Shown piece after piece: positions 1 through 11,638 of a DNA stretch of 64,000 bases. The position numbers and the translations under genes are program-made. Numbering within the stretch: the first letter of the stretch is position 1; each line of letters begins with the position of its first letter. Source of the DNA: Paulinella micropora (lineage: Eukaryota > Cercozoa > Imbricatea > Euglyphida > Paulinellidae); the NCBI GenBank assembly GCA_019918135.1, contig WBZZ01001682.1, positions 32,501 to 96,500 of the forward strand. Direction: 5' to 3'. The notes beneath the pieces are model-generated. The model did not search any database, was not told the DNA's origin, and saw only the letters and a list, made by a program, of their open reading frames with translations.

Positions 1-476
1 ATGTGATTAATATAACCGGTATTTACAATAGTTATTTGCAGAGTTTGTTACAATGTCATAGGAGTGATTACTGCCGGGTCTGGGGTGGCGGCCATTGACG
101 GTGCCAATGGCGGGCCAATTTACCATGTGTGGTTAGCTCTCTGTTTCAACGTATGGTATCGCGCTGCCGCTGTCAGTCAAGTTGCGTATTGACTGCGAGA
201 CGGGGTTGTATGAACTTGGCTCGACGAACTTCACCGTCCGTAAACTCAGCTTCAAGTTGCTAGTGACGCGCACGTCTTATATCCCCAGATGATATGGGCC
301 GGGGGCCGGTTCGAAGAGCCTGAGGAGCTCACCAATGATTGCCAATACGGGACTAGTTCGACGATGACTGTCCACAGGGGTTTGACCCCGCATATGAATG
401 CCCTCCCCACGATGTTGACGTAACAAATGTTAGGATGTCAAACTGTGGTTCACCGTGCCTTGCCGATCTCTGATGA

Positions 477-993
477 TCAGGCAGTAATAACCCCACAGCG
501 TGCATCGGCCCTAAAATAAGATTGACGCCCTTTTAAGGCGTACGTCTTCCTGGTTATCCTCAGCACCGAATATTTTGTCCACAAATGCGTTTTGTCCCAC
601 CTTCGAATCTCTACAAGCCGATTAAGACGGAAGCCTTTAAGCTTGAACATCTTATCGTCGGCGTCTGGCGCCTCCGACAATACTACCGGCTTGCCGGATG
701 TACGATTCACCTGTTGTTCGGCTCGTGGCGGTTGTTTCTCTGGCGATGCCCTTGAGCACTGGCATTAACAACGCGGCCAGGTCCATTTTGAGAAGAGGTG
801 TGATTAATTTCTGTGAGAGATCTACGATTTCGTTGTGGGCTAGGTTTGCTTCCCACATTCTCTGTGTCATAGCCGACACCAAATCCTCCACAACCGCGGC
901 GTCGCACATATACCCCCAGTCTGCCCCACGGACGAATCTTTCGAGGAGATAATGTGATCGAATGGGAGCTCGCAACCGCTTCTCATTGATCAA
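477..993 (-). pseudogene. Degenerate coding block, unrecognised
   Basis: Reading the minus strand gives long stretches with protein-like composition, including a helical segment rich in Leu, Ala and Met around 750-950 and a Lys/Arg-rich segment around 500-680. No domain, signal peptide or catalytic motif is recognisable. The block sits in host flank well outside the virus-like element and shows no link to it. It could be a decayed host gene or a piece of an old repeat. The opposite strand is also fairly open here, so even the strand is uncertain. Confidence 0.2.
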
Positions 994-1059
994 TTTACCT
1001 GCCTCCTCGTCCCAACGGGTTTGTGAGCATATCCTGCGACGCCCATCGACTGGCTGCTA

Positions 1060-2275
1060 TTAGCTGTTTGGTATCGGCCTCATTTAAACCGAGTTTCCCC
1101 ACTTTGCTACATACGTACAACGAGAGGATGCAGTTGGCAATAAAATCGAAGCCTTTCCATATAGTCGACGATAAATTGACTTGGCATCCACGGGAAAACC
1201 CACTCTCACACGTGGTGTCGTACGTATATGCGCCGGACGGAACCTGTGATAGGGGACCGTTCACCAAGGCACAGTTCGAACAGGCCAAGACTATCACTGA
1301 TTGGGCAAAACTGACCGACCAACAAAGAGCGAATGCGTTATGATACTACGGCATTCCCAAAGCGCCGAAACAGCTCTTGGAACCCTATGATCATGAGCTC
1401 CTAAGGCTACAATGGCCGCACGCGGACATCAACGCCTATTACCTAATCCTAGAAAGAGCGGGCGTTCCCCGTGCCTGAGGAGGCCAAGGCGTATAGATCC
1501 TACCACTTTGGAGTGGGCCGCGATCGCCCATGGGAGCTGGCAGCGGAGGGTGACGAACTGCGGCAGATCAAAGAGTCTTGGACTACCCCTTGAGACGCGC
1601 CTCCTATAATCGTTACCTCCTACCTCCCGGTGTCAGGCACATCCTAACTCAGCTCTCCTGCCCGTAGGCGGAAGGAACGTCACGCGCGACGGATGCCGAT
1701 CCCCGATCGATTTCGGGGAGTAGCACTGCTGAGACAAAGACATTACGTCCGATTCCAACAAGAGCAGCCTGCGTTGTGGCTCACCCACATTTGCACGAGC
1801 TTGCTGCGGATGGAAAACGCACCGGCGATCAGGGCCGTGACCGGAATCATGGGCCCACCCCCGAATTCTCCTCAGAACACGTTGCCTGGGCTGAGGAGTG
1901 GAGCAGACAATTCCGAAAGCACGCTCGTCTGCAGTGGGACGGTGCCGTGCAGGACGCGGAGTTACGGTGGCATGTGGCCACACAGCCATTGGACTACCTC
2001 TACTACTCCCGACACTGCTACCCCCCGGGGCCGTGATTCAGCGGTTATACCCAGATTATGTACAGCCGCAGTCTTCCCTTCATCTGTTCGACCTCACCGA
2101 CGATGAACGGGATACACTCCAGACTCAGCTCGACAGTGAACGGGACTTGCATCCCACGGACCAACCGGAGGGGCGAGACAGCGCATCCTCTCAATCCAGT
2201 ACGGAGGACGAGTTTTTTTTTAATGAAATATCTGGAGGCGGGCGGGTATGGCGCCTTTTGAGACCCTTCCAATGA
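1060..2275 (+). pseudogene. Degenerate coding block, unrecognised
   Basis: Plus-strand translation gives several protein-like stretches in succession. An early part is rich in Tyr, Pro and His. A middle part has Trp/Arg/His-rich helices near 1,780-2,030. The tail near 2,060-2,250 is acidic and rich in Ser and Asp. The pieces look like remains of one gene of about 400 residues that is no longer open throughout. I recognise no family. The acidic Ser-rich tail would fit a nuclear or structural protein, but that is a guess. It lies about 3 kb outside the left TIR. Confidence 0.25.
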
Positions 2276-2411
2276 GGGTTGTCTATATCTTAGACACTTT
2301 CTTCGACCACTTCGCTCTGAGCCAATATATCTTAACACCACGAAAATTCCACCAAGGACAACCAAAATAAAACAAAAACCTAGACTGGCAAAGCGCCCGT
2401 TCATTCCAACA

Positions 2412-2502
2412 AATGGACGGGGCTATTAGCAGGTTGTTATCCGCATCAAGCTGACAATCGGCTAATAGCCACAGGATCAGGAGGATCATCGCGACAAGTG
2501 AG
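2412..2502. repeat. Hairpin repeat, copy 1
   Basis: An imperfect palindrome with outer stem GGCTATTAGC / GCTAATAGCC, inner stem starting GGTTGT, and a loop of about 16 nt. A second copy lies about 300 bp downstream. The outer stem pairs fully here, whereas copy 2 uses a G-T pair, so folding seems to be kept. Confidence 0.6.
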
Positions 2503-2712
2503 GATGCTGGGACGTTTCCTTTTGTTTCGCGGACCATCGAGCAGACTTCTTCCTAGCTCCCATCAGCCTCTGTCCCATCAAGGGAGTCCGTGGAGCGTTA
2601 GAGGGGGTACGTTGACTTGCCGGCCCGAGGTAAGATTTGTCAAAGCACCCAACTACTAATACACCGTTCATCAGACCACATTGCAGAGTCCTTATAGGGT
2701 GGTGTACACGGC

Positions 2713-2799
2713 GGATGGACGGGGCTGTTAGCAGGTTGTTATCCGCATCACGCTGACAACCGGCTAATAGCCCCGGGATAAGCAAAATCCTCGCAACTG
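2713..2799. repeat. Hairpin repeat, copy 2
   Basis: Direct repeat of the 2,412 hairpin, sharing the flank ATGGACGGGGCT. Its inner stem GGTTGT / ACAACC is perfect and the outer stem GGGGCTGTTAGC / GCTAATAGCCCC is extended with one G-T pair. It may be a short foldback element or a structured RNA. No promoter is evident. Confidence 0.6.
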
Positions 2800-3129
2800 C
2801 GCACCGCACAAACCAGACCGAAGAAGGTTACTCCTCACGATGCATGACAAGGGTCATCACGGGGGAAGGTGTAGAGCAAAATTCAAAATTCAAATTTGAG
2901 ATTCAAAATAGAAGTCAAATTCGAATTTCGCACGAATTCCGAAACCAAAATCATTTGGAGTAACGCCAACATTTAAACTTCTCTCTTTCAATCGTCCATA
3001 CGATCCCAAGAAGGAGGAGAAGCCATCAACCTCGAGCCAAACCTCGACAGCCTCTATATTCCTACCGCTCACATTTACATCTCTACTCCTAATAAATAGG
3101 GATTATCGGATAAACCGTGGAGGGGGGAT

Positions 3130-3671
3130 TGTAGGCGCAGATATGTAAATATTATATATGCTACTTTAATATACTCCTGTGTCAACCCAGACACAATAAG
3201 AGGAAGTTACCAATATTACTGTGACCCTCTTAACATGGTAACGATAATATTACTATTAGTGACCGTTACACCTTTTAGACCTGCATATATTATCGTTAGG
3301 CCGGACCACGGGACTGACAACGGCTGGTGTTGGCCTTGGTTGTTTTTGGCTCCGCTAGTCTCCCACATGTTCCACCATCTTTGATAGGGGGCCTTCAATG
3401 ATTTATCATAGTATTAGAGCATAGGATTGGGTTACTAGCGGAGTGGATTGAATTGATTGTATTAAAAAAGAGGCATCAATACATAGTTGATATTAATATT
3501 CTTTTAGACCAGAACTTGCAAAAGAATATATATATAAAGAAACGGTTATAACTATATTAATATATTGACTGAGACATAGCTCATCTACTATGATACATCA
3601 CCGTATGCTATGTATTATCTGAGGGGTATAAGAAAAGGTCGCGGTGGCATATTTACCTATCTGCGCCTACA
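3130..3671. mobile_element. MITE-like element with 22-bp inverted ends
   Basis: A 542-bp AT-rich segment whose left end TGTAGGCGCAGATATGTAAA reappears inverted at 3,649-3,671 with one mismatch over 22 bp. There is no coding capacity inside. A target-site duplication is not clear. Size, TIRs and AT content suit a non-autonomous DNA transposon. Confidence 0.55.
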
Positions 3672-4205
3672 GTATCCAAACCGTCTTACATAGTGTGATC
3701 TTTATAATATAAAAAAAGGGGAATAGAAAAAGGATCAAACCTCATTTTCAAGTTTCCATAAAACCCTTGTCACAAGTTGCATAGACTTCATGGTCACTGC
3801 CTAATGAACAAGGAATCTGCATATAAGCGTTCTATGAAAAGAGTGATTGCGTAAAAATTAAACCGTGTAGTAGCTCAGTAAATTAAGCGGTATGAAGTAT
3901 TAATATCATGGACCGGCCGGTCCTAAGTATCCAAGCCTCGGATTGCGCTGGGACCTTAAGCTTAGTAAGGCTACGAGGCCCGGGCAAGTGAGTTGGCGGT
4001 TCTTGATTCGATGCGGACCTAGTCCGACTCACTAGGAACCGTGCCAGTTGCTCAGCCTGAAGTTCCGACTCTGAATATTCAACAATAGTTTCTGTCAAGT
4101 TTTCCACTGAATCATAGTAATAACTTTCAACTACCGGTAATGCTGAACTTGACAACTAACAATTTTAATCATTGAAGGAGTGGCAAGTACTATTAAAAGT
4201 GTTTG

Positions 4206-4876
<671 letters not shown>

Positions 4877-4961
<85 letters not shown>

Positions 4962-4962
4962 C
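4877..4962. repeat. (AAT)n microsatellite
   Basis: A pure AAT tract directly beyond the truncated SINE body, probably the tail of a third copy whose body is lost. The Asn, Ile or Tyr homopolymers it would encode are artefacts. Confidence 0.8.
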
Positions 4963-5259
4963 TCGTCCTCGGCCCCCGTATTATACGACTCTAACTGCAT
5001 CGGGTCTCTGCATGACCTTAAACTTTAAGCACTGTCTGTGTCTGCTTTTTTTTTAACACTTCAATGATGTTTGCTCTTTTGTATCTCTTGATACCTCTTG
5101 CATTTTATCTCTTCTGCTTGGCACTCAGCTCTATGAGTCAGTGGTAAGTCTTCTATTAGAACAGTGCTTGCGTTAAAAAAAAATAAAAATAAAAAAGTAA
5201 ACTTTTGTTAATTTTTTGTTTTTTTTTCTCATTAAGCTTTGCTTACTGTTTATATATAT
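4963..5259. other. Gene-free AT-rich host flank
   Basis: A T-rich stretch with A and T runs and no open frame of note. It leads into the TA repeats at the left end of the virus-like element. I see no clear target-site duplication because the junction is low-complexity. Confidence 0.5.
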
Positions 5260-5380
5260 ATGTATATATATGTATACATTATGTATATACATATATATAC
5301 ATATACATATATATACATACATATGTACATATATATGTATATATATAGGTATATATATATGTATATATACATATTCATAT
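5260..5380. repeat. TA-rich terminal tract
   Basis: Alternating TA/TG/CA sequence at the extreme left end, matched in inverted orientation at about 62,230-62,350. It blurs the exact element border. Such a tract could melt easily at a replication end. Confidence 0.6.
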
Positions 5381-5479
5381 AATTACCTAAAATCTACGAA
5401 AGGCCTGAACGACCCGTTGCTTTTTTGTCCCTGGCGGTCCGACCATGCAAGAATTGCCTTTTCGTACCTGTGGACCGGC

Positions 5480-5700
5480 CGGATAACCATTGCCTTTTGT
5501 GCCTGCAAAGTGGCATTCGTTGCACGACCGGCCCGAACCACGAAAAATGGTATTTCCACGCGAAATTGGCATTTGTTGCACGGCAGGCCCGAAGCAAGAA
5601 AAGTGGCATTTCCCCGCGAAATTTCAGCATTTGTTGCACTGCCGGCCCGAAACACGAAAAATGACATTTTCCCGCGAAATTTCTGCATTTGCGCACTACT
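5480..5700. repeat. TIR array 1, about 75-bp repeats
   Basis: Three to four imperfect direct copies sharing GGCCCGAA, CGAAAAATG or GAAAAGTGG, CGCGAAATTT and GCATTTGTTGCAC. The same array lies inverted at about 61,920-62,140. No reading frame is kept between copies, so I read it as non-coding terminal structure. Confidence 0.6.
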
Positions 5701-5739
5701 GCCTTTTTCGGCTATATCAGCTAAGGGGGTCTGACAGGT

Positions 5740-6892
5740 GCCACCTGCCAGAACCAGCACACGTAGAGTATAGTACGGCGTAACGGTCTACATGTCGCGG
5801 TTCTGACAGGTGGCACCTGTCAGAACCATGACACGTAGAGTATAGTGTGGCGTAACGGTCGACATGTCACGGTTCTGACAAGTGGCACCAACCACTAGAA
5901 AAAGGGGGGGAGGGGGGGGACCCGCCACTGTGCCCTGGCATCGAGTCCTTTGTAGCACCTGTCAGAACCGTGACACGTAGACTATAGTGTTGCGTAACGG
6001 TCAATATGTGACGGTTCTGACAAGTGGCTCCGGTGGCACCTGTCAGAACCATGACACGTAGACTACAGTGTGGCGTAACGGTCAATATATGAGGGTTCTG
6101 ACAAGTAGCTCCGGTGGTACCTGTCAGAACCATGACACGTAGAGTATAGTGGGGAGTAACGGCTGACATGTCATGGTTCTGACAAGTGGCACCACCAGAG
6201 GGGAGGAGGGGGGAGGAGGGAGGGGAGGGGGCCGCCACTGTGCTATGGCATCTAGTCTCGATGCCACAGCACAGTGGCGGGGTCCCCCACTCCCTTTTTT
6301 TCTGTTGGTGGTGGCACCTGCCAGAACCGTGACACGTAGAGTATGGTAGGGAGTAACGGTCGATATGTGGGGGTTCTGACAGGTGGCACCGGTGGCACCT
6401 GCCAGAACCGTGACACGTAAAGTATAGTAGGGAGTAACGGTCGATATGTGGGAGTTCTGACAGAGTGGCACTGGTGGCACCTGCCAGAACCCTGCCACGT
6501 ATTGATGGGGAGTAACGGTCGAGGTGTGGGGGTTCTGACAGAGTGGCTCTGGTGGCATCTGTCAGAACCCGGGTATCTAGTTTATTTTATATGGTAATTT
6601 GAATTTTTCCATGTCACGGTTCTGACAAGGGGCACCAGCCACCGGAAATTTCTGGTGGCTTGCCAGAACCGTGCCAGGTAGTTTGACATATATGGTAAAT
6701 AGACTTTTCCATGTCACTGTTCTGACAGGTGGCACCGAGCACCTGAAATTTCTGGGTGGCGGGGGTGGGGGGCCCCGCTGGCCGGATACCGACAAAGGGG
6801 CAGGCGGTGGCACCTGCCAGAACCGTGCCGCGTAGAGTATAGCGGACAGTAACGGTCTGTGTGTGGCGGTTCTGACAAGTGGCACCGCTCGC
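5740..6892. repeat. TIR array 2, hairpin units with GTAACGG core
   Basis: About eleven units of 70-90 bp. Each opens with a form of CACCTGTCAGAACC, closes with its inverse GGTTCTGACAGGTGGC, and holds a core such as CGTAGAGTATAGTG followed by GTAACGGTC. Each unit can fold as a hairpin. Between units lie purine-rich runs and a separate palindrome near 6,231-6,285 (CCACTGTGCTATGGCATC and its inverse). Candidate roles are replication origin, telomere-like end or packaging signal. This is inference from structure only. Confidence 0.75.
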
Positions 6893-6931
6893 ATTTTTTT
6901 CTTCTTGGCTTTATCATTACACTGTGCAGAA

Positions 6932-7189
6932 ATGCTGGCAGTTTGTCCTACCTGTGGCGCATGCTTTTTTGAAGGGAACTTGTACTGGTCGGGGACAGGG
7001 AAAAGAGGGGACCCTCGAGACTTAGCCTCGCTTGTGTGCCACCCTTATGGCGACGGTGCCTGCAATAACCCTGCCAGAGACGTCCCTGGCGGAGACACTT
7101 GGGAAGAACGCATGCGCTTCGTTGACAATTTTCTAGACGAGATTCTGGAAACTAATTTAAAAAACTTCTCCTCTTGTTATATTATTTAA
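6932..7189 (+). CDS. Small Cys-rich protein in left TIR
   Basis: An 85-residue open frame that begins at an ATG and opens with CPTCGACF, a CxxC zinc-knuckle-like motif. Two more Cys follow in HPYGDGACNNP, and then an acidic amphipathic helix near the C-terminus. There is no signal peptide once the start at 6,932 is used, and an earlier start would run into the hairpin array. An almost identical copy lies in the right TIR, and both are whole. That suggests the frame was used until recently. The function is unknown. A zinc-binding regulator or small virion protein is possible. The gene reads inward, away from the array, so the array may carry its promoter. Confidence 0.6.
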   Translation: MLAVCPTCGACFFEGNLYWSGTGKRGDPRDLASLVCHPYGDGACNNPARDVPGGDTWEERMRFVDNFLDEILETNLKNFSSCYII

Positions 7190-7194
7190 TCAGC

Positions 7195-9108
7195 AAAACC
7201 GGAATGGAAGTGGCCACGCCGTCGTTTGGATGGAGCGACCGACGACTTTGTGCTACCGGTCGACTGACAGGCAGGCGATGTCCTTGTTTCGGACGGTGAC
7301 GGGGGCGTGAGATGGGCAACAGGCGGAGTGGCCGCGAACGAGGCGGTAGCCCTCAACACCGCTCACAGGCTGACGACTTCTGGGAATCCGCATCTGGTCG
7401 ATCCAGCCGACCTGGTTACCTTGACCCTTGACACCGAAGCCAAAGTTAACCAGCCGGCCGGGATGACTTCTAACAACACTGGGTCCTTTGCGGCCTCAGC
7501 CTCTAGCAATTCAGCCCAGGCCTTCTTGGCCTTTGACAGCGACTTCTCGACCTTGTGGGGCACAACTGCTCCCGACAGCTACAGCGGCAACAACTACACG
7601 GGCATGATATAGACGGTGGTCGATAATCTCACGGCGGTAGGCGCGTGGCTCCAGCTCGATCTGGGCCAGCACGCCAAAGTCACTGCTTACCACGTCACGT
7701 CCGCTGGCGCCATCACTGCGCCAAGAGACTGGGTAGTCGCTTATAGCGCGGACGGCAGCAGAATCTAGATGGTTTACTTGGGACAGCCAGACCGCCCAGA
7801 CCTTTGTAGGCGACAGCCTGCGCACGTTCACGCCTGCAACCGCAGCCGAGTACGCCAGGTACCTGCTCGTAATCTGCACCAAAAACAACGGGGCGGGAGT
7901 TTGGTACATGCGGAGCCTGGCCTTCGACTACCAGTTGTACAATGCCGGCTGCATCGAAAACACTTCTTACCCTACCAAGGCCTCCCAGCTGGCGCCCAGG
8001 GCGTACGTCGACCACCAGGTGGCAGGAGCGGTGAAGTTCCCGTCGGTCATGCCTACCCAAAACGACTGTGTCGTGACCATGGATCCAGACGGCTCGATCT
8101 TTGCGGTCAAGGACAGGACGCTCAAGCAGCCGTCTTTGGCTCCTAGCGGCAATGGTGCAATCGTGCTCATGGACACTGACTTTACGGTCACGACGATCCC
8201 AGACACTCTCGCAAGGCTCCTCTGCCCGCCTCGACCGCGCAGCTGGTGACGGTCGATCCAGACGGCGTGCTAGGCCTAAGCAGCCATTTGACTGCTACCA
8301 ACAACCCGCATGTCACCTCGCTCGCGAATTAGGTCAACTCGTCAACGCTTACGCTGACAGGGGCTGGCGGCAATAGCACGCTTTCGGCTCCAGCCTCTGG
8401 CTCTTCTGCACTCAAGCTGCCAACAGCCCTGCCAAGCAGCACGTCGCTGGTGTCGCTGGGCTCCGATGGCGCGCTGCAGCACGGGGACCAGACAATTTCG
8501 CATAACATAACGTTCGCGAACAGGGTAGGTCCAATCGGCAGCAGAATGCCAAACGGTATGTCTACCAACACCTGGATTTCTGGACAACAGACTTTTGTAG
8601 CAAGTGCCAGTGGATGGCAGGAACTATATCAGGCATACAAAGCATTTGACTGCTTTGCCACTACCAGTTGGCGTGGCTTGGACATTAGTTATGACCCCTC
8701 TGGTGGCTACACGAGAGCCCCTGCCAATTTCAAGCCGGTGGATGGCTCTAATGTCAACGGGGAATGGATTCAGATCGATTTTGGTACGACCGTGACGCTG
8801 ACCAAATTCTACCTCACGGCGTGGAGTTCGAACAACATGCCTGCCAAATGGGTGCTGGCAGTCAGTAACGATAACACGACGTGGACCGCGTGGCACCAAC
8901 AGACAACTAGATACACTAGTTTTACTAACGAGGTCGAAGTGTCCTTTACCCCTGCTATCTCCGTGGTATGCAGATACGCGGCGCTGATCGCCACCGAGAT
9001 CCAAAGTGGCAATTTCAGTTATGTTCAAATTGGCTCACTGACTTTTGATTACGGGGGGCCGTACTTCTCGGTTAAGAACATGAGCCTTCCCGTGGCCGGG
9101 ACAGACCA
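7195..9108 (+). pseudogene. Fibre/adhesin gene, 5' copy in left TIR
   Basis: This is the TIR duplicate of the first third of the large fibre gene at 54,504-60,400. It includes a discoidin-like (F5/8 type C-like) beta-domain at about 8,520-9,060, with aromatic residues, GEWIQIDFG and a VRYAAL-like strand order. The Ser/Leu-rich linker repeats LPSALP and GQL are also recognisable. It stops where the TIR stops, so it is a partial copy by construction. It is broken. It could act as a template for gene conversion with the right-hand copy. Confidence 0.7.
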
Positions 9109-9600
9109 CGTAAAGTATTGATGGGGAGTAACGGTCGATATGCGGGAGTTCTGACAGAGTGGCACTGGTGGCACCTGCCAGAACCCTGCCACGTAAAGTA
9201 TTGGTGGGGAGTAACGGTCGAGGTGTGGGGGTTCTGACGTTCGACAGAGTGGCTCTGGTGGCACCTGTCAGAACCCGGGCATCTAGTTTATTTTATATGG
9301 TAATTTGAATTTTCCATGTCACGGTTCTGACAAGGGGCACCAGCCACCAGAAATTTCTGGTGGCTTGTCAGAACCGTGTCAGGTAGTTTTACTTATATGG
9401 TAAATAGACTTTTTCCATGTCACGGTTCTGACAGGTGGCACCGAGCACCTGAAATTTCTGGGTGGCGGGGGTTGGGGGGGGGGGCCGCTGGCCGGGTACC
9501 GACAAAGGGGCAGGCGGTGGCACCTGCCAGAACCGTGCCGCGTAGAGTATAGCGGACAGTAACGGTCTGTGTGTGGCGGTTCTGACAAGTGGCACCGCTC
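9109..9600. repeat. Direct duplicate of part of the hairpin array
   Basis: Matches 6,416-6,892 in the same orientation, including the TTTATATGGTAATTTGAATT and GACAAAGGGGCAGGCGGTGG stretches. It begins exactly where the left TIR ends inside the fibre gene and is absent from the matching place on the right. It therefore marks a rearrangement at the left inner border. Confidence 0.8.
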
Positions 9601-10477
9601 ACGGGAGAAAAGGGGGAAAAGGGCGAAAGGCTGGATTTTTCCGGTGGGCGGCCGCGGGAGGGAAAAAAGGCAATAGCCAAAAGTTGTTCGTGAAAGTTTT
9701 GGGCCCGCCGGGTAAGGGTGACGTGGCACGAGCCTTGTCGGTTTCGCCGCCCGAGACCAGGCCAGAACCCGAGCTCGGCACAACTCGGGAAGTGACTTAG
9801 CAGCCAGGAATAGGACCCTTGATTTTTTACTCAGGTTTTTGGTCGGCTCCCGTAGGTTTACGAGGCCATATGTATATATATTCTGAAAGCCTGCATCGAG
9901 ACGAACACTGATCACTATCTACACACACAGCGTCAGGATTGGCTGAGAACCATCTATTTTTCTGTCTTTAGCCTGAAACGTGTCCACTGTGGTGCTTTGT
10001 GTTGGGTTGGAGGGGTTCCTTTGATTGCGTGTGTGTGTGTCTGCGTGATGTGTGTGCCGTGCGTGTCCGTGAGCTCGAATCCTCAAACAGATCGAGAAAA
10101 GTTCAAGGATTGACTGAGAACGGTCACTTTGAAAAAAGTAGGCCAGCCCCTCTTTTTTTTCATTTTTGGCTAACTTTTTGGCACGCTCTCAGGGAGCCCT
10201 TGTTCTCTTCTGTACATATTCTAACAGCCCTCATTGCGGGGAAGCTAACGCAACAAAAATCACACACAAAGCTCTCAGATTGGCCGAGATAGACTCTTGC
10301 AAAGTTTGGTGTTTTCAGCGTGTGTGTGTATGTGATAGGGTAAATGACATTACTGGACACTGCGTACGGGGCTGGCGATCGACCGCGCGGCAAGGGGGAC
10401 AGCTCGGCGGCGAACCAAGGACAGAGCCAGCGCACGTGGCAGAGAGTGACGTTGTTCGTCGAGCAGGCGCTGCGTTC
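9601..10477. promoter_or_regulatory. Non-coding leader with iteron-like motifs
   Basis: No convincing gene. Three copies of a motif near GATTGGCTGAGA sit at about 9,937, 10,109 and 10,278, roughly 170 bp apart. TG-rich runs and the box TTTTGGGCCCGCCGG at about 9,696 are also present, and that box recurs at about 12,755. The spacing and the position beside the terminal array suggest an origin or early control region. This is inference. Confidence 0.35.
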
Positions 10478-11444
10478 ATGGGTGTAGCCAGCACAGCAGG
10501 CACGCCCATGGGCCCAGAGGACCGCCTCGGCGACGCTGCTCACACTCAGCCACGGCCGGTGCCAGCGCCCATGGAGCAGAGCGACAGCAGCGACGAGGAG
10601 GAAGAGGACATAGACATCGTGAATATCGACCCTGTTCAGCCGCTACCGACGACGGCGCCGCCCCCGCCGCTAGCGCCCGCCGCAGAGGAGGAGAGGCCTG
10701 CCAAGCGACGCTGTCTATACTCCCCAACCGGCAAGCGCTACCGCTACTACCAGCTCCAGCTGGCTACCGAACAGGAAAAGAAGCGCTGCGGCTGGGATGA
10801 TAGCGACGGGCCCGCAATCAAGGTGAGCTGGCGGAACCTCAGAACCAAGCACTGCGACTGGGGCCTGCAGCAGCTGAGCTACGTGCTGACGTTCAAGCAA
10901 GAGGAGGGCCCCCACGCAGACGAGCACTGGCACCGCACGATCATGGAGGAGGTCATGGGCAAGGACATGCCGTACAGGCCGATCGGGGACTCTAGCGCTG
11001 TGCCGCGTGCTGTAGCCGGCTCAGCAGGCACGGCCGTGGCACAGCGCTTCCGCCAGGATAAGTCGTACGCGTGCCTGGCCTTTGCCCTGTTCAACCTGTG
11101 CAACGCCCCCAAGCGCTACAAAGAAAAACTCAGGTCGCGCTTCAAGGAGTCAGTCGATTGCTACCCCGTCTTCTTCAAGTACCTCGACACGCTGGAGGTG
11201 CAGGCAGTTCTTGGCTACAGTTTCCCGCGAGCCCGTGACCAGGCGCGGCACCAGCTGGCTACGCGACAGGACCGCGTCTCCCAGCATCCTTGTCTACGAC
11301 GGCCACGCCTACGGCATCGACCCCGCGGGGAAGTTGGTGTTCGACGGTAAGTCCAAAGTGGCCCGGCTCCTGTCCGACCTCGCCGCCCTGGGCGTCCACG
11401 CCTCCAACACCTTTTACGAGTGGCTGGCCGTCACGCCACTCTGA
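10478..11444 (+). pseudogene. Unrecognised early-region protein
   Basis: The coding part starts at an ATG followed by Pro/Ala-rich sequence. An acidic Ser/Glu/Asp tract (SDSSDEEEEDIDIV) comes next, then a Pro run, then a globular part rich in Lys, Arg, Trp and Tyr with KRYRYYQLQLATEQEKKR and a conserved-looking C-terminal FYEWL segment. About 320 residues in all. The acidic-then-basic layout resembles nuclear regulators, but no family is recognisable. It is the first gene inside the left TIR and reads inward. About one break. Confidence 0.5.
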
Positions 11445-11638
11445 GAAAAACATGACATTATTTTCACGGCCCTGCCGGTGGTGTGTCAGGGAAAAATTCT
11501 GTATTAGGAAAATGAGATTTTGTAAACTAATTAAAAGAACTTTCTCTCTTGAAATTAGCAAACTGGACAATCACTGTTGTTTTAATCATGGGTACAATTT
11601 CAACTCCTAGCAAAAGATGGCATGCGAACCAAGAATGG

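Larger units (their letters stand above)
5260..9108 (+). repeat. Left terminal inverted repeat
   Basis: This stretch reappears in inverted orientation at 58,490-62,350 with only scattered single-base and small length differences (for example near 7,400 and 7,850). It contains the TA-rich end, two repeat arrays, a small Cys-rich gene and the first part of the fibre gene. The inner border falls inside the fibre gene. Confidence 0.9.

Noticed and set aside
5740-6892. CRISPR-like array
   Set aside because: Units are 70-90 bp with inverted borders and conserved middles, no constant repeat with unique spacers, and the setting is a eukaryotic element without cas genes.
5860-6900. Cys/Pro/Thr-rich repeat proteins in the TIR arrays
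   Set aside because: Open frames such as those with repeated CQNPHISTVTP arise from the hairpin repeats in several frames and both strands. DNA-level symmetry explains them.
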